Shown one piece after another: positions 47,436 to 57,188 of a DNA stretch of 64,000 nucleotides. Under the pieces are notes generated by a model. The model saw only the letters and a list, made by a program, of their open reading frames with translations. It searched no databases and was not told the DNA's origin. This DNA comes from Rhizobium phaseoli (GTDB taxonomy: Bacteria > Pseudomonadota > Alphaproteobacteria > Rhizobiales > Rhizobiaceae): the NCBI RefSeq assembly GCF_010668805.1, contig NZ_WUFT01000006.1:186001-250000 (forward strand). Reading direction: 5' to 3'. The translations under genes and the position numbers were made by a program. How positions within the stretch are numbered: position 1 is the stretch's first letter; every line of letters begins with the position of its first letter.

Positions 47436-48407
47436 ATGGTGACCATTCTCGACACGATCAATCCCGACGCCAAGCGCGTGCGCCATCCCGAGAAGGCGCA
47501 TCGGCCGGATACGGAAGTCATGCGCAAGCCGGACTGGATCCGCGTCAAGGCGCCGACCTCCAAGGGCTATGCCGAGACGCGCGCAATCGTGAAGGAGCAT
47601 AAGCTCGTCACCGTCTGCGAGGAGGCCGGCTGCCCGAATATCGGCGAGTGCTGGGACAAGAAGCACGCCACCTTCATGATCATGGGCGAGATCTGTACCC
47701 GCGCCTGCGCCTTCTGCAACGTCGCCACCGGCAAGCCGAACGCGCTCGATATGGCCGAGCCGGAGAACGTCGCCAAGGCGGTCAAGGAGATGGGCCTATC
47801 CCACGTCGTCATCACCTCGGTCGACCGCGACGACCTGGAGGACGGCGGCGCCGAACACTTCGAAAAGGTGATCTGGGCGATCCGCGCGGCCTCGCCGATG
47901 ACGACGATCGAGATCCTGACGCCGGATTTCCTGAAGAAGCCGGGTGCGCTGGAACGCGTCGTCGCCGCCAAGCCGGACGTTTTCAACCACAATATGGAAA
48001 CGGTCCCCGGCAACTATCTGACGGTTCGCCCCGGCGCCCGCTATTTCCATTCCGTCCGTCTGCTGCAGCGGGTGAAAGAACTCGATCCGACCATGTTCAC
48101 CAAGTCGGGCATCATGGTCGGCCTCGGCGAGGAGCGCAATGAAGTGCTGCAGCTGATGGACGATCTGCGCACCGCCGACGTCGATTTCCTGACGATCGGC
48201 CAATATCTGCAGCCGACCCGCAAGCACCACAAGGTCGAAAGCTTCGTCACTCCGGACGAGTTCAAATCCTACGAGACGGTCGCCTACAGCAAGGGCTTCC
48301 TAATGGTCGCCTCCAGCCCGCTGACCCGCTCCTCCCACCATGCCGGCGACGATTTCGCGCGGCTGAGGGCGGCGCGCGAAAAGAAGCTGCTGATGGCGGC
48401 GGAGTAA
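47436..48407 (+). CDS. lipA: Lipoyl synthase
   Basis: LipA inserts two sulfurs into octanoyl side chains to form lipoate, needed by the PdhB and PdhC lipoyl domains encoded just upstream. The 323-residue radical SAM protein has the auxiliary cluster cysteines C61, C66 and C72 ([12 protein letters not shown]) and the radical SAM cluster C87, C91 and C94 (CTRACAFC), plus the C-terminal [10 protein letters not shown] serine motif. It lies 149 bp after the small membrane protein, across a RIME repeat. Confidence 0.96.
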
Positions 48408-48486
48408 GATTTCGCGCTTGCTCATGGAAGCGGCTCCGGCGATCTTTCGCTGCGGTCAGACCGCTGGTAGACAATGCCTGCCAACC

Positions 48487-48586
48487 CTCTCTTTCGTCAT
48501 GCTCGGGCTTGTCCCGAGCATCTGCCTTCAGTCGATAAGGCAGCAGATCCTCGGCACAAGACCGAGGATGACGCCGAGTAAGAGAG
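48487..48586. repeat. Large palindromic intergenic element
   Basis: Two arms of about 40 bases are inverted copies: one carries CTCTCT..TCGTCATGCTCGGG (from 48487), the other CCGAGGATGACGCCGAGTA-AGAGAG (to 48586). Each arm also holds its own short palindrome (GCTCGGGCTTGTCCCGAGC at 48501-48519; CCTCGGCACAAGACCGAGG at 48549-48567). It resembles the REP-like elements common between rhizobial genes. No gene is visible in 48408-48649. Confidence 0.65.
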
Positions 48587-48649
48587 CAAGGTTAGTTAGC
48601 AAACTGACCGCAACGGTTTTCATCGCGTTTTTTCCCTGGGTTGCCGCCG

Positions 48650-49204
48650 ATGAAAGACACATCCGATTTGAAAGCGACACTGACCGGAGCCGACCGTATC
48701 CTGGTGATCGGCTGCCCCGGCAGCGGCAAGAGCACGCTCGCAAAGCAGCTTTCACGAGCGCTCGAGCTTGATTACATCTCCATGGACCGCGACTTCTATT
48801 GGCTGCCCGGCTGGAGAAAGCGGCAGCGCGACGAGATCGATCGCCTGATCGCCACGGCCGTGGCGGAGAAACGCTGGATCATGGATGGCACCGGCCTCAG
48901 CTCCTTCCATCTCCGCCTGCCGCGCGCCAATGCTGTTATTTGGCTTCGGCTGCCCAGATCTGCATGCCTCCACGGCGTCGTCTCAAGAGCGTTTCGCTAT
49001 TTCGGCCGCAACCGTCCCGAACTCCCTGCCGGCTGTCTCGAGCGCCTCTCTTTGGGCATACTTGCCTATATCTGGAATTTCGAGCGGGATGCCGTCCCTC
49101 TGATCGAGGCGGCACTTCGGGATGTCGCCGGTAAGCCGGTTCTTCAGCTAAAATCCCGTCGTCAGATGCGCGAGCTTCTTGATCTTCTCGGCCGGCCCGC
49201 TTAA
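48650..49204 (+). CDS. P-loop NTPase, adenylate-kinase/topology-modulation-like
   Basis: The 184-residue protein has Walker A GCPGSGKSTL at residues 21-30, then a conserved DYISMDRDFYWLPGWRKR segment and WIMDGTGLSSFHLRLPRAN, the layout of the family annotated as FlaR or DNA topology modulation proteins. The fold is that of small nucleotide kinases; the substrate is unknown. ATG 48650 follows an in-frame TTG at 48641. Confidence 0.82.
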   Translation: MKDTSDLKATLTGADRILVIGCPGSGKSTLAKQLSRALELDYISMDRDFYWLPGWRKRQRDEIDRLIATAVAEKRWIMDGTGLSSFHLRLPRANAVIWLRLPRSACLHGVVSRAFRYFGRNRPELPAGCLERLSLGILAYIWNFERDAVPLIEAALRDVAGKPVLQLKSRRQMRELLDLLGRPA

Positions 49205-49213
49205 TTGCCGCCT

Positions 49214-49666
49214 ATGCCGCAATTTGAAACCCATCGTCCCGTCCCGCACTCGCCCGATCAGATGTTCGACCTCGTTGCCGATGTCGAGCGCTATCCGGAA
49301 TTTCTGCCGCTCTGCGAGGCGCTCGCCATCAGGAGCCGCAAGGAGCGCGACGGCAAGACCCTGCTCGTCGCCGATATGACGGTGGGATACAAGGCGATCC
49401 GCGAGACCTTCACGACGCAGGTGCTGCTGAACCGGGCCGAGCACGTCATCGAGGTCAAATATATCGATGGCCCGTTCAGATATCTCGACAATCGCTGGCA
49501 TTTCGCCGAGACGCCGACCGGCGGCTGCACCGTCGATTTTTTTATCGACTACGAGTTCAAGAGCCGCATTCTCGGGGCGTTGATGGGCTCGATGTTCGAC
49601 CGCGCCTTCCGCATGTTCACCGAAGCCTTCGAGACTAGGGCAAACCGGATCTACACGACGGCCTGA
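49214..49666 (+). CDS. Coq10/RatA-type SRPBCC protein
   Basis: The 150-residue START-like protein has the family pattern HSPDQMFDLVADVERYPEFLPLCEAL and VDFFIDYEFKSRILGALMGSMFDRAFRMFTEAF. Homologues bind ubiquinone (Coq10) or, in E. coli, are called RatA. A ubiquinone-handling role is most likely here. ATG 49214 is 9 bp after the upstream stop. Confidence 0.9.
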   Translation: MPQFETHRPVPHSPDQMFDLVADVERYPEFLPLCEALAIRSRKERDGKTLLVADMTVGYKAIRETFTTQVLLNRAEHVIEVKYIDGPFRYLDNRWHFAETPTGGCTVDFFIDYEFKSRILGALMGSMFDRAFRMFTEAFETRANRIYTTA

Positions 49667-49681
49667 GGGGCTGTAGGCGAT

Positions 49682-50185
49682 TCAGCCGGCGAGGAGCGAG
49701 TGCACCATTTCCAGCGCCGTGCGGACCGTTGCCAGCCGAACTTCGCTGCGGCCAATATCGCCATAGAGCATCTTTCGATGGATGAGCGCGCCGGCGCGTG
49801 ACTTGGCGGCGAGATGCACGAGGCCGACGGATTTTTCCGCCGATCCGCCGCCGGGGCCGGCAATGCCGGTGACGGCGACGGCGATATCGGCGCGCGAGCG
49901 GCAGAGGGCGCCATGCACCATCTGCCGGGCAGTTTCCTCCGACACCGCCCCGAAGCGCAGCAGCGTTTCCGCCTGCACCCCAAGCAGCTCGATCTTGGCG
50001 GTATTGGTATAGGTGACGAAGCCGCGGTCGACGACGGCCGACGATCCCGATATCTCGGTCAGCGCCCCGGCGATCAGCCCGCCGGTGCAGGATTCGGCGG
50101 TTGAGACCATCAGCCCGGCAGCCGTGAAGTCACGGATGATCGTCTCCGCCGCTGACAGAATATCCTCGGGAAAAAGCCCCATCAT
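49682..50185 (-). CDS. CinA C-terminal domain protein (nicotinamide-nucleotide amidase)
   Basis: This 167-residue protein consists only of the CinA C-terminal domain: [42 protein letters not shown] and [21 protein letters not shown]. Stand-alone versions (PncC) deamidate NMN in pyridine nucleotide salvage. Its ATG overlaps the ispDF stop (ATGA), so it is coupled to ispDF. It is convergent with the Coq10-like gene. Confidence 0.92.
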   Translation of the reverse strand: MMGLFPEDILSAAETIIRDFTAAGLMVSTAESCTGGLIAGALTEISGSSAVVDRGFVTYTNTAKIELLGVQAETLLRFGAVSEETARQMVHGALCRSRADIAVAVTGIAGPGGGSAEKSVGLVHLAAKSRAGALIHRKMLYGDIGRSEVRLATVRTALEMVHSLLAG

Positions 50186-51399
50186 TTCCCTCCGCGATAG
50201 ACGACAGTCGCCGTGGCAATCGCCGCGATGCCTTCGCGCCGACCGACGAAGCCGATCGTCTCGTTGGTGGTCGCCTTGACCGAGCAGCGCTCGATATCGA
50301 TGCCGAGATAATCCGACAGTTTCGCCCGCATGGCTTGGCGATGCGGGCCGACCTTCGGCGCTTCGGCGATCAGCGAGACATCGGCATTCATGATCGTGCC
50401 GCCGTGCTCGCGGACGATCCGGGCGGCATGCTCGATGAAGATCCGCGACGCTGCGCCCTTCCATTGCGGGTCGGACGGCGGGAAATGATCGCCGATATCG
50501 CCCGCACCGCAGGTGGCAAGCAGCGCGTCCGTCAGCGCATGCAGCGCGACGTCGGCATCGGAATGTCCCTTGAGCTTCTGGTCATGCGGAATGAACACGC
50601 CGCAGAGCGTGACGCCGTCGCCCGCTTCGAGCTGGTGCACGTCGTAGCCATTGCCGGTTCGCACATCGGGAAGCAGTGACGTTGACAGTTTGTCGTCGGC
50701 CATGGCGATATCCTTCTTGACCGTCAGCTTGACGTTGTCGGGCGTGCCCTCGACGATCGTCACCGGAATGCCCAGCCATTCCGCGATCGAGGCATCATCG
50801 GTGAAATCGCTTCGCCCGCTCGCTGCCGCTTTCTCATGCGCATCGAGGATCGTTTCGAAGGCGAAGGATTGCGGCGTCTGTGCGGCATAGAGGTGCTCGC
50901 GCGAAACCGTCGTCAGCACGGTGCCGGTATTGTCGGCGCGTTTCAGCGTGTCGGTGACCGGGATAGCCGGCAGCACCGCCTGCGCGCCGTCGCCGAGGCT
51001 CTCGGCAATGCGGTCGAGAAGCACGTGGTCGAAGAACGGCCGCACGGCATCGTGGATCAGCACATGGCTGATTTGCTTCTCCTTGAGATATCTGAGACCT
51101 GCCAGTACGGATTGCTGCCTGGTCGCGCCGCCATGCACCGTTTCGATCGGCGTTGCCGAGATGATGTGGCGGAAAGCTCTCGCAAACAGCGCCTCGTCAT
51201 CGGGATGAATGACGACGACGATCTCGGTCGCCGCTTCCCATGTCATGAAGTTTTCAAGCGTATGCACGATAACCGGCTTGCCGCCGATCATGCGATACTG
51301 CTTGGGGCCTTCCTGAGAGGAGCCTGCGCGCTCGCCGCGGCCGGCGGCAACGATGACAATTCCAGCCGATATCGGTTGCTTAGAAGGCATTTGCAGCAT
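50182..51399 (-). CDS. ispDF: Bifunctional MEP cytidylyltransferase / 2-C-methyl-D-erythritol 2,4-cyclodiphosphate synthase
   Basis: The 405-residue fusion carries two steps of the MEP isoprenoid pathway. Residues about 10-235 are IspD ([30 protein letters not shown], then [11 protein letters not shown]). Residues about 245-405 are IspF ([21 protein letters not shown], then [33 protein letters not shown]). The IspF metal ligands are in the DVH and later His. The fusion is typical of many alphaproteobacteria. An alternative start is at 51390. It supplies precursors for UppS at 21735. Confidence 0.96.
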   Translation of the reverse strand: MLQMPSKQPISAGIVIVAAGRGERAGSSQEGPKQYRMIGGKPVIVHTLENFMTWEAATEIVVVIHPDDEALFARAFRHIISATPIETVHGGATRQQSVLAGLRYLKEKQISHVLIHDAVRPFFDHVLLDRIAESLGDGAQAVLPAIPVTDTLKRADNTGTVLTTVSREHLYAAQTPQSFAFETILDAHEKAAASGRSDFTDDASIAEWLGIPVTIVEGTPDNVKLTVKKDIAMADDKLSTSLLPDVRTGNGYDVHQLEAGDGVTLCGVFIPHDQKLKGHSDADVALHALTDALLATCGAGDIGDHFPPSDPQWKGAASRIFIEHAARIVREHGGTIMNADVSLIAEAPKVGPHRQAMRAKLSDYLGIDIERCSVKATTNETIGFVGRREGIAAIATATVVYRGGK

Positions 51400-51544
51400 A
51401 AATCCCCTAAAATATGCGGAATTGACCCGAGTGCTCTAACGTCTTGCTTTGGCCTTTTCCAGCATCTGCCCGAAAAATATCGATTTCGATCTCAGCCCCC
51501 TTGGCAAGCCGGGGAACAATGGCTAAAAATCATGCAGTTCCACA

Positions 51545-52561
51545 GTGTGCCCGAAAGATAATCATTTGATTTCCAAGGACCTCGCAGCGCCTTTCCGAGT
51601 AGGAGACGTCTCCGTGCGGAACCACGTCGTGCTGGCGCCGATGTCCGGCGTCACGGACATGCCCTTCCGCGAGCTCGCTTGGCGCTTCGGCGCCGGCCTC
51701 GTCGTCACCGAAATGGTGGCGAGCCGTGAACTGGTCAATGATACCGCCGAATCCTGGTCGCGGCTCAAGGCCGCCGGCTTCCGGCCGCATATGGTGCAGC
51801 TCGCCGGCCGCGAGGCGCACTGGATGGCTGAGGCGGCGAAGATCGCTGCCGATCACGGCGCCGATATCATCGACATCAACATGGGCTGCCCGGCAAAGAA
51901 GGTGATCGGAGGTTATTCCGGCTCGGCGCTGATGCGCGATCCCGATCATGCGCTCGGCCTGATCGAGGCGACGGTCAAGGCCGTCGACATTCCCGTGACG
52001 CTGAAGATGCGCCTCGGTTGGGACGAAAATTCCATCAACGCGCCCGACATCGCGTGCCGCGCCGAGGCGGCCGGTATCCAGCTGGTGACCATTCATGGGC
52101 GCACCCGCATGCAATTCTATGAAGGCCGCGCCGATTGGGATGCGATCCGCGCCGTCCGCGAGGTGATCTCCATTCCGCTGATCGCCAATGGCGATGTCGA
52201 AACTGCAGAGGACGCGCAGGAAATATTGCGCCGCTCCGGCGCCGATGCCGTCATGATCGGCAGGGGCTGTCAGGGCAGGCCGTGGCATGCCGGCGTTATC
52301 GCCGGTGGCGCCGAGCCGCACCGGCAGGAGATCGCCGATGTCGCCGTCGAACATTACGCGATGATGCTCCATTTCTACGGCGAGGCGGTGGCGGTTCGCC
52401 ATGCCCGCAAGCATCTCGGCTGGTATCTCCAGCGTTTCGCCGCTGATCTCGCCGGTGGCGAAAAGGCAGCGATCATGACCTCACGAGATCCGCGCGAGGT
52501 GGCCGCGCGCCTTTACGATGCGCTGGCATCAACTGTTGTCGACAGCCGGGAGGCGGCATGA
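51545..52561 (+). CDS. dusB: tRNA-dihydrouridine synthase B (NifR3-like)
   Basis: DusB reduces uridine to dihydrouridine in tRNA using FMN and NADPH. The protein (up to 338 residues) has [14 protein letters not shown], the catalytic-cysteine motif [20 protein letters not shown], the KMRLGWD strand and [12 protein letters not shown]. The start is uncertain: GTG 51545 and TTG 51566 are in frame, neither with a good ribosome site; alignment requires residues from about [14 protein letters not shown]. It is the nifR3 gene upstream of ntrBC, with an ATGA overlap to ntrB. Confidence 0.92.
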   Translation: MCPKDNHLISKDLAAPFRVGDVSVRNHVVLAPMSGVTDMPFRELAWRFGAGLVVTEMVASRELVNDTAESWSRLKAAGFRPHMVQLAGREAHWMAEAAKIAADHGADIIDINMGCPAKKVIGGYSGSALMRDPDHALGLIEATVKAVDIPVTLKMRLGWDENSINAPDIACRAEAAGIQLVTIHGRTRMQFYEGRADWDAIRAVREVISIPLIANGDVETAEDAQEILRRSGADAVMIGRGCQGRPWHAGVIAGGAEPHRQEIADVAVEHYAMMLHFYGEAVAVRHARKHLGWYLQRFAADLAGGEKAAIMTSRDPREVAARLYDALASTVVDSREAA

Positions 52562-53712
52562 CCAAGGATATGACTTCTCCGCCCGATCACGCCGGCGGAA
52601 CCGTCGCCATGGCCGTGCTCAACGCCATCCAGAACCCTGTCGTCATGGTCGACGAATCCGGCTTCGTGGTTTTCGCCAATTGGGAGGCGGAGGCCTTCTT
52701 CGGCGCCAGCGCCCCGCATCTGGCGCGTTACCGCATCTCGACCTTCATTCCCTTCGGCAGCCCGCTGCTTGCCCTGATTGACCAGGTGCGCGAGCGCAAG
52801 GCCCCGGTCAACGAATATCGCGTCGACCTGAGCTCGCCGCGCCTCGGCCAGGACAAGCTCGTCGACCTCTATGTCGCCCCGGTGCTCAGCGAACCCGGCG
52901 CCGTCGTCATCGTCTTTCAGGAACGCTCGATGGCCGACAAGATCGACCGGCAGCTGACGCATCGCGCCGCTGCCCGCTCGGTCACCGGTCTTGCCTCGAT
53001 GCTGGCGCATGAAATCAAGAACCCGCTCTCCGGCATTCGCGGTGCTGCCCAGCTGCTCGAGCAGTCGGCGGTCGACGACGACCGGGCGCTGACCCGGCTG
53101 ATCTGCGACGAGACCGATCGCATCGTCTCGCTGGTCGATCGCATGGAAGTGTTTTCCGACGAACGCCCCGTCGACCGCATGCCGGTCAACATCCATTCCG
53201 TGCTCGATCATGTAAAGGCCGTTGCCAAGGCAGGTTTTGCCCGCAACATCCGCGTCACAGAGAGCTACGACCCATCGCTGCCGGCGGTCTATGCCAATCG
53301 CGACCAGCTCGTTCAGGTCTTCCTCAATCTGGTGAAGAACGCCGCCGAAGCGGTCGGCGACCGGCCGGAGGGCGAGATCATGTTGACGACGGCCTATCGC
53401 CCCGGCATCCGTCTCTCTGTTGCCGGCACCCGCGAAAAGATTTCGCTGCCGCTGGAATTCTGCGTTCACGACAATGGCCCCGGCGTTCCCGCCGATCTGT
53501 TGCCGCATCTCTTCGATCCCTTCATCACCACCAAGCCGAACGGCAGCGGCCTCGGCCTGGCGCTGGTCGCCAAGATCATCGGCAATCATGGCGGCATCAT
53601 CGAATGCGACAGCCAGAACAGCCGCACGACATTCCGCGTTCTCATGCCGGCGTCCAAGGACGCCTCGCTCGAGGACGCCTCTATAGCAAGCTCGACAGGA
53701 CCTTCTCGATGA
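52558..53712 (+). CDS. ntrB: Nitrogen regulation sensor histidine kinase NtrB
   Basis: NtrB phosphorylates or dephosphorylates NtrC according to PII state. The 384-residue cytoplasmic protein has an N-terminal PAS domain ([29 protein letters not shown]), the H-box with H151 in [17 protein letters not shown], the N-box LVKNAAEA and the G-boxes DNGPGVP and [13 protein letters not shown]. Translation is coupled to dusB before it and ntrC after it by ATGA overlaps. Confidence 0.97.
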   Translation: MTKDMTSPPDHAGGTVAMAVLNAIQNPVVMVDESGFVVFANWEAEAFFGASAPHLARYRISTFIPFGSPLLALIDQVRERKAPVNEYRVDLSSPRLGQDKLVDLYVAPVLSEPGAVVIVFQERSMADKIDRQLTHRAAARSVTGLASMLAHEIKNPLSGIRGAAQLLEQSAVDDDRALTRLICDETDRIVSLVDRMEVFSDERPVDRMPVNIHSVLDHVKAVAKAGFARNIRVTESYDPSLPAVYANRDQLVQVFLNLVKNAAEAVGDRPEGEIMLTTAYRPGIRLSVAGTREKISLPLEFCVHDNGPGVPADLLPHLFDPFITTKPNGSGLGLALVAKIIGNHGGIIECDSQNSRTTFRVLMPASKDASLEDASIASSTGPSR

Positions 53713-55160
53713 CAGCTACGATCCTCGTTGCAGATGATGATGCGGCCATCCGGACCGTGCTCAACCAGGCTTTGAGCCGCGCCGGCTATGACGTCCGCAT
53801 CACCTCCAACGCCGCTACCCTCTGGCGCTGGATTTCGGCGGGTGAGGGCGATCTGGTCGTCACCGATGTGGTGATGCCCGACGAAAACGCCTTCGACCTG
53901 CTGCCGCGCATCAAGAAGGCGCGTCCCGATCTGCCCGTTCTTGTCATGAGCGCACAGAACACCTTCATGACCGCCATCAAGGCCTCGGAAAAAGGCGCCT
54001 ACGACTATCTGCCGAAGCCCTTCGATCTGACCGAGCTGATCGGCATCATCGGCCGTGCGCTCTCCGAGCCGAAGCGCAAGCCGGCCAAGCTCGAAGACGA
54101 TATGCAGGACGGCATGCCGCTCGTCGGCCGGTCGGCGGCGATGCAGGAAATCTATCGCGTCCTCGCCCGCCTTATGCAGACGGACCTGACACTGATGATC
54201 ACCGGCGAATCCGGCACCGGCAAGGAGCTTGTCGCCCGCGCTCTGCACGATTATGGCAAGCGCCGCAACGGCCCGTTCGTTGCGATCAATATGGCGGCGA
54301 TCCCACGCGACCTGATCGAATCGGAACTGTTCGGCCATGAGAAGGGCGCCTTCACCGGTGCGCAGACCCGCTCGACCGGCCGCTTCGAGCAGGCCGAAGG
54401 CGGCACGCTCTTCCTCGACGAGATCGGCGACATGCCGATGGATGCCCAGACCCGGCTGCTGCGCGTGCTGCAGCAGGGTGAATACACCACTGTCGGCGGC
54501 CGCACGCCGATCCGCACCGACGTGCGCATCGTTGCCGCCACCAATAAGGACCTGAAGCAGGCGATCAATCAAGGCCTGTTCCGCGAGGACCTCTATTACC
54601 GCCTCAATGTCGTGCCGCTGCGCCTGCCGCCGCTGCGCGACCGCGCCGAGGATATTCCCGATCTCGTGCGCCATTTCATCCAGCAGGCCGAAAAGGAAGG
54701 TCTTGGCTCCAAGCGCTTCGATCAGGAAGCGCTGGAACTGATGAAGGCCTATGCCTGGCCGGGCAACGTCCGCGAGCTGGAAAACCTCATCCGCCGTCTG
54801 ATGGCGCTCTATCCGCAGGATGTCATCACCCGCGAGATCATCGACGCGGAACTTCGCTCCGATGTGCCCGACAGCCCGATCGACAAGGGGCCGATCCGCA
54901 ACGGCTCGATGACGATCGCCCAGGCCGTCGAGGAGAACATGCGCACCTATTTCTCCGGCTTCGGGGAAAATCTGCCGCCGCCCGGCCTCTATGACCGTGT
55001 GCTGACGGAAATGGAATATCCGCTGATCCTCGCTGCGCTCACGGCAACGCGCGGCAACCAGATCAAGGCAGCCGATCTTCTCGGCCTCAACCGCAACACC
55101 TTGCGCAAGAAGATCAGGGAACTGGGCGTCTCGGTCTACAGAAGCTCCCGCACTGCCTGA
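53709..55160 (+). CDS. ntrC: Nitrogen regulation response regulator NtrC (sigma-54 activator)
   Basis: NtrC activates sigma-54 promoters of nitrogen assimilation genes when phosphorylated. The 483-residue protein has a receiver domain with D53 (VVTDVVMP), an AAA+ domain with Walker A GESGTGKE at 166-173 and the sigma-54 loop GAFTGA at 213-218, and a Fis-type helix-turn-helix at the end ([18 protein letters not shown]). The TGA is inside the first unit of a 15-bp tandem repeat. No ntrY-ntrX pair follows, unlike most rhizobia. Confidence 0.97.
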   Translation: MTATILVADDDAAIRTVLNQALSRAGYDVRITSNAATLWRWISAGEGDLVVTDVVMPDENAFDLLPRIKKARPDLPVLVMSAQNTFMTAIKASEKGAYDYLPKPFDLTELIGIIGRALSEPKRKPAKLEDDMQDGMPLVGRSAAMQEIYRVLARLMQTDLTLMITGESGTGKELVARALHDYGKRRNGPFVAINMAAIPRDLIESELFGHEKGAFTGAQTRSTGRFEQAEGGTLFLDEIGDMPMDAQTRLLRVLQQGEYTTVGGRTPIRTDVRIVAATNKDLKQAINQGLFREDLYYRLNVVPLRLPPLRDRAEDIPDLVRHFIQQAEKEGLGSKRFDQEALELMKAYAWPGNVRELENLIRRLMALYPQDVITREIIDAELRSDVPDSPIDKGPIRNGSMTIAQAVEENMRTYFSGFGENLPPPGLYDRVLTEMEYPLILAALTATRGNQIKAADLLGLNRNTLRKKIRELGVSVYRSSRTA

Positions 55161-55197
55161 ATGAAAACTGGCTGAATGAAAACTGGCTGAATGAAAA
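55157..55197 (+). repeat. 15-bp tandem repeat covering the ntrC stop
   Basis: CTGAATGAAAACTGG is present at 55157-55171 and 55172-55186, followed by a partial third unit at 55187-55197. The first copy supplies the ntrC stop. An imperfect GC-rich hairpin follows (GGGCGGCGGGC 55200-55210 with GCCCACCGCCC 55220-55230). Confidence 0.85.
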
Positions 55198-55414
55198 GAG
55201 GGCGGCGGGCCCTCATGTTGCCCACCGCCCACTTCCTCCCGGCGTCCGCCGCCACGGTCGGGAGAGAATTGAATCTAGCTGAGCCGGGTCGCGGTTTATA
55301 TCCAGGCGGACAAACAAAAGCGCAGTGTCATTCAATGGTCACAGAGCATTTGTGACATGCGGTTTGCCGCCAGGCGAATGTCATTGAAGTTGCTGCGCTC
55401 GTAGTCGCCGCGCC

Positions 55415-55434
55415 TGTGGATAAGCTGTGGATAA
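55415..55434 (-). promoter_or_regulatory. Pair of perfect DnaA boxes
   Basis: TGTGGATAA occurs at 55415-55423 and 55426-55434, each the exact complement of the consensus DnaA box TTATCCACA. Their starts are 11 bp apart, one helical turn, so both face the same side of the DNA. GGTGGATGAT follows as a weaker third copy. Role unknown. Confidence 0.6.
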
Positions 55435-55559
55435 TAGGTGGATGATCAGCGGGTGATAACGTCGCTGATCCACTTGCATGTTGCCAATCCGTTCCGAATC
55501 TCGTCATCTCCCTCTGCTGCTGTCGACCTCCGCCGCAAACGTCGTCGACTGCATGCTAC

Positions 55560-55600
55560 GGGCGCTCCGACTCATGTCGTCGAGCGCCCTTTTTCTTTTC
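55560..55600 (+). terminator. Strong orphan intrinsic terminator
   Basis: GGGCGCTC (55560-55567) pairs with GAGCGCCC (55582-55589), with inner CGAC/GTCG pairing, followed by TTTTTCTTTTC. The nearest upstream gene, ntrC, ends 400 bp earlier, so it may end an unannotated small RNA. Confidence 0.75.
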
Positions 55601-55704
55601 GGAAACTCCTCGCATATCGTCGCCCATGCCATAGATTACGCGAGTCGGTCATCGATCGATCGCGCGACGCCGGCGACGGGCCGGCACATTTTTTCGGGAG
55701 CTGC

Positions 55705-56697
55705 ATGATGGAATATCGTCGTTTGGGAAAGTCGGGTCTGCAAGTGAGCGAGTTCTCTTTCGGCTCATGGGTCACATTCGGCAAGCAGGTCCATGGAGGC
55801 GACGCCGTCGAACTGATGAAGCTTGCCTATGACAACGGGGTGAACTTCTTCGACAATGCCGAAGGTTACGAAAGCGGCAAGTCGGAAATCGTCATGGGCG
55901 AGGCGCTGAAATCGCTTGGCTGGAGCCGCGACAGCTTCGTCGTTTCGAGCAAGGTCTTCTGGGGCGGCCAGAAGCCGACGCAGCGCGGACTGTCGCGCAA
56001 GCATGTGACCGATGCCTGCCATGCTGCATTGAAGAGGCTTCAGGTCGACTACCTCGACCTCTATTTCTGCCATCGCCCGGATATCGACACGCCGGTTGAG
56101 GAAACGGTGCGGGCGATGCATGATCTCGTCGTCCAGGGCAAGGTTCTCTACTGGGGGACCTCGGAGTGGTCGGCGCAGCAGTTGACGGAAGCCTACGCCG
56201 TGGCGCGCGACTTGCGCATCACGCCGCCGACCATGGAGCAGCCGCAGTACAACATCTTCGAACGTCAGAAGGTCGAGTCCGACTATCTGCCGCTCTATGA
56301 CCTGATCGGTCTCGGCACCACGATCTGGTCGCCGCTCGCCTCAGGCGTCCTGACCGGCAAATACAATAATGGTGTACCGGCTGACAGCCGTATGAACCTG
56401 CCGGGATACGAATGGCTGAAGGAGAAGTGGTCGAGTGATGCCGGCCGCGAGCAGCTGAAACAAGTTGGTGAACTCGCAAAGCTCGCCGACGAGATCGGCA
56501 TATCGATCACCCATCTGGCTTTGTTGTGGTGCCTCGCCAATCGCAACGTCTCCACCGTCATTCTCGGCGCCTCGCGCGCCAGCCAGTTGCAGGACAATCT
56601 CGCGGCGGTTTCGCACAGGCACAAGATGACGCCCGACGTGCTGAACCGGATCGACACGATTGTTGGAAACAAGCCGGAAGAACCCCGTCGTTTCTAA
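55705..56697 (+). CDS. Aldo/keto reductase, Kv-beta/YghZ-like
   Basis: The 330-residue TIM-barrel reductase has the catalytic tetrad D50, Y55, K83 and H123 (FFDNAEGY, SSKVFW, YFCHRPD) and the NADPH-binding end TVILGASRASQLQDNLAA. It resembles the potassium-channel beta-subunit-like branch, which reduces aldehydes such as methylglyoxal. The start at 55705 follows GGGAG; ATG 55708 is equally possible. A decayed copy of its 3' end lies at 57645-57744. Confidence 0.88.
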   Translation: MMEYRRLGKSGLQVSEFSFGSWVTFGKQVHGGDAVELMKLAYDNGVNFFDNAEGYESGKSEIVMGEALKSLGWSRDSFVVSSKVFWGGQKPTQRGLSRKHVTDACHAALKRLQVDYLDLYFCHRPDIDTPVEETVRAMHDLVVQGKVLYWGTSEWSAQQLTEAYAVARDLRITPPTMEQPQYNIFERQKVESDYLPLYDLIGLGTTIWSPLASGVLTGKYNNGVPADSRMNLPGYEWLKEKWSSDAGREQLKQVGELAKLADEIGISITHLALLWCLANRNVSTVILGASRASQLQDNLAAVSHRHKMTPDVLNRIDTIVGNKPEEPRRF

Positions 56698-56700
56698 AGC

Positions 56701-56799
56701 CTGTGGCACAGAACGGTGCAGCGGTTTTGCGCGAACGACATGCATGAAAGCAGAGACCTGGAGCGCGAGAAGACCTGAAAAGGTCGCGACGCGCTTTAG
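56701..56799. repeat. RIME-like intergenic repeat, copy C (inverted)
   Basis: Read on the minus strand this contains CCTAAAGCGCGTCGC, then CATGCATGTCGTT and AACCGCTGCAC, in the same order as copy B at 47284-47390. It begins four bases after the reductase stop and is more diverged than the other copies. Confidence 0.65.
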
Positions 56800-56873
56800 G
56801 TGGAATAATCTTCCTTCGACGAGCTAGATCGAGCATCGTAGCGCGAACGGCGACGGGGCGTGCAGAGGCAGGG

Positions 56874-57167
56874 ATGATGATGCGTTTTCTAGAAGTTTTC
56901 GCGATCGGAGGACTCATAGCGGCCGGGATTTTTCACGTCTGCATGCTCATCGCTTTCGAGCATTTGACAAGCAAGATCAACAAATACGGGCCGAACCTGG
57001 TCATTAAAAGGTCGAAGGCGCTCCCCAAAATTGACCCGAACAGCCCGTTTATTCCATCGGCGTTGAAGACTAGATTCCTGCTTTATAGGCAAGCTTGGGT
57101 GGTCGTTATAACGATCCTGATAATTCCTTTTGTTATTTACGCAGTGACGAAAGCCTATGCAAGCTAA
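56874..57167 (+). CDS. Small membrane protein of unknown function
   Basis: I do not recognise this 97-residue protein. It has one hydrophobic segment at about residues 5-28 and a second at about 73-92 (WVVVITILIIPFVIYAVTKAY), with a basic segment between (NKYGPNLVIKRSKALPKIDPNSPF). Three ATGs in a row (56874, 56877, 56880) follow AGGCAGGG. It is more AT-rich than its neighbours and is followed 21 bp later by another unknown gene, suggesting a two-gene unit acquired by transfer. Confidence 0.6.
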   Translation: MMMRFLEVFAIGGLIAAGIFHVCMLIAFEHLTSKINKYGPNLVIKRSKALPKIDPNSPFIPSALKTRFLLYRQAWVVVITILIIPFVIYAVTKAYAS

Positions 57168-57188
57168 GGCATTTTAGAGAGAAATGTA

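Larger units (their letters stand above)
55161..55704. other. Gene-free region between ntrC and the aldo/keto reductase
   Basis: No credible gene is seen in these 544 bases. From left to right there are the tandem repeat, a GC-rich hairpin, an inverted repeat GTCACA-N7-TGTGAC around 55337-55355, two DnaA boxes (55415-55434), an inverted repeat GATCAGCG / CGCTGATC (55444-55451 / 55463-55470) and an orphan terminator (55560-55600). This is where ntrY would normally begin. Confidence 0.7.

Noticed and set aside
53586..55232. 548-residue minus-strand frame opposite ntrC
   Set aside because: It is an antisense shadow of ntrC; its [14 protein letters not shown] start comes only from the tandem repeat at 55157-55197.
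55685..55704. Sigma-54 promoter before the aldo/keto reductase (CCGGCAC...TTCG)
   Set aside because: The -24 GG is present but the -12 GC is missing at the required spacing.
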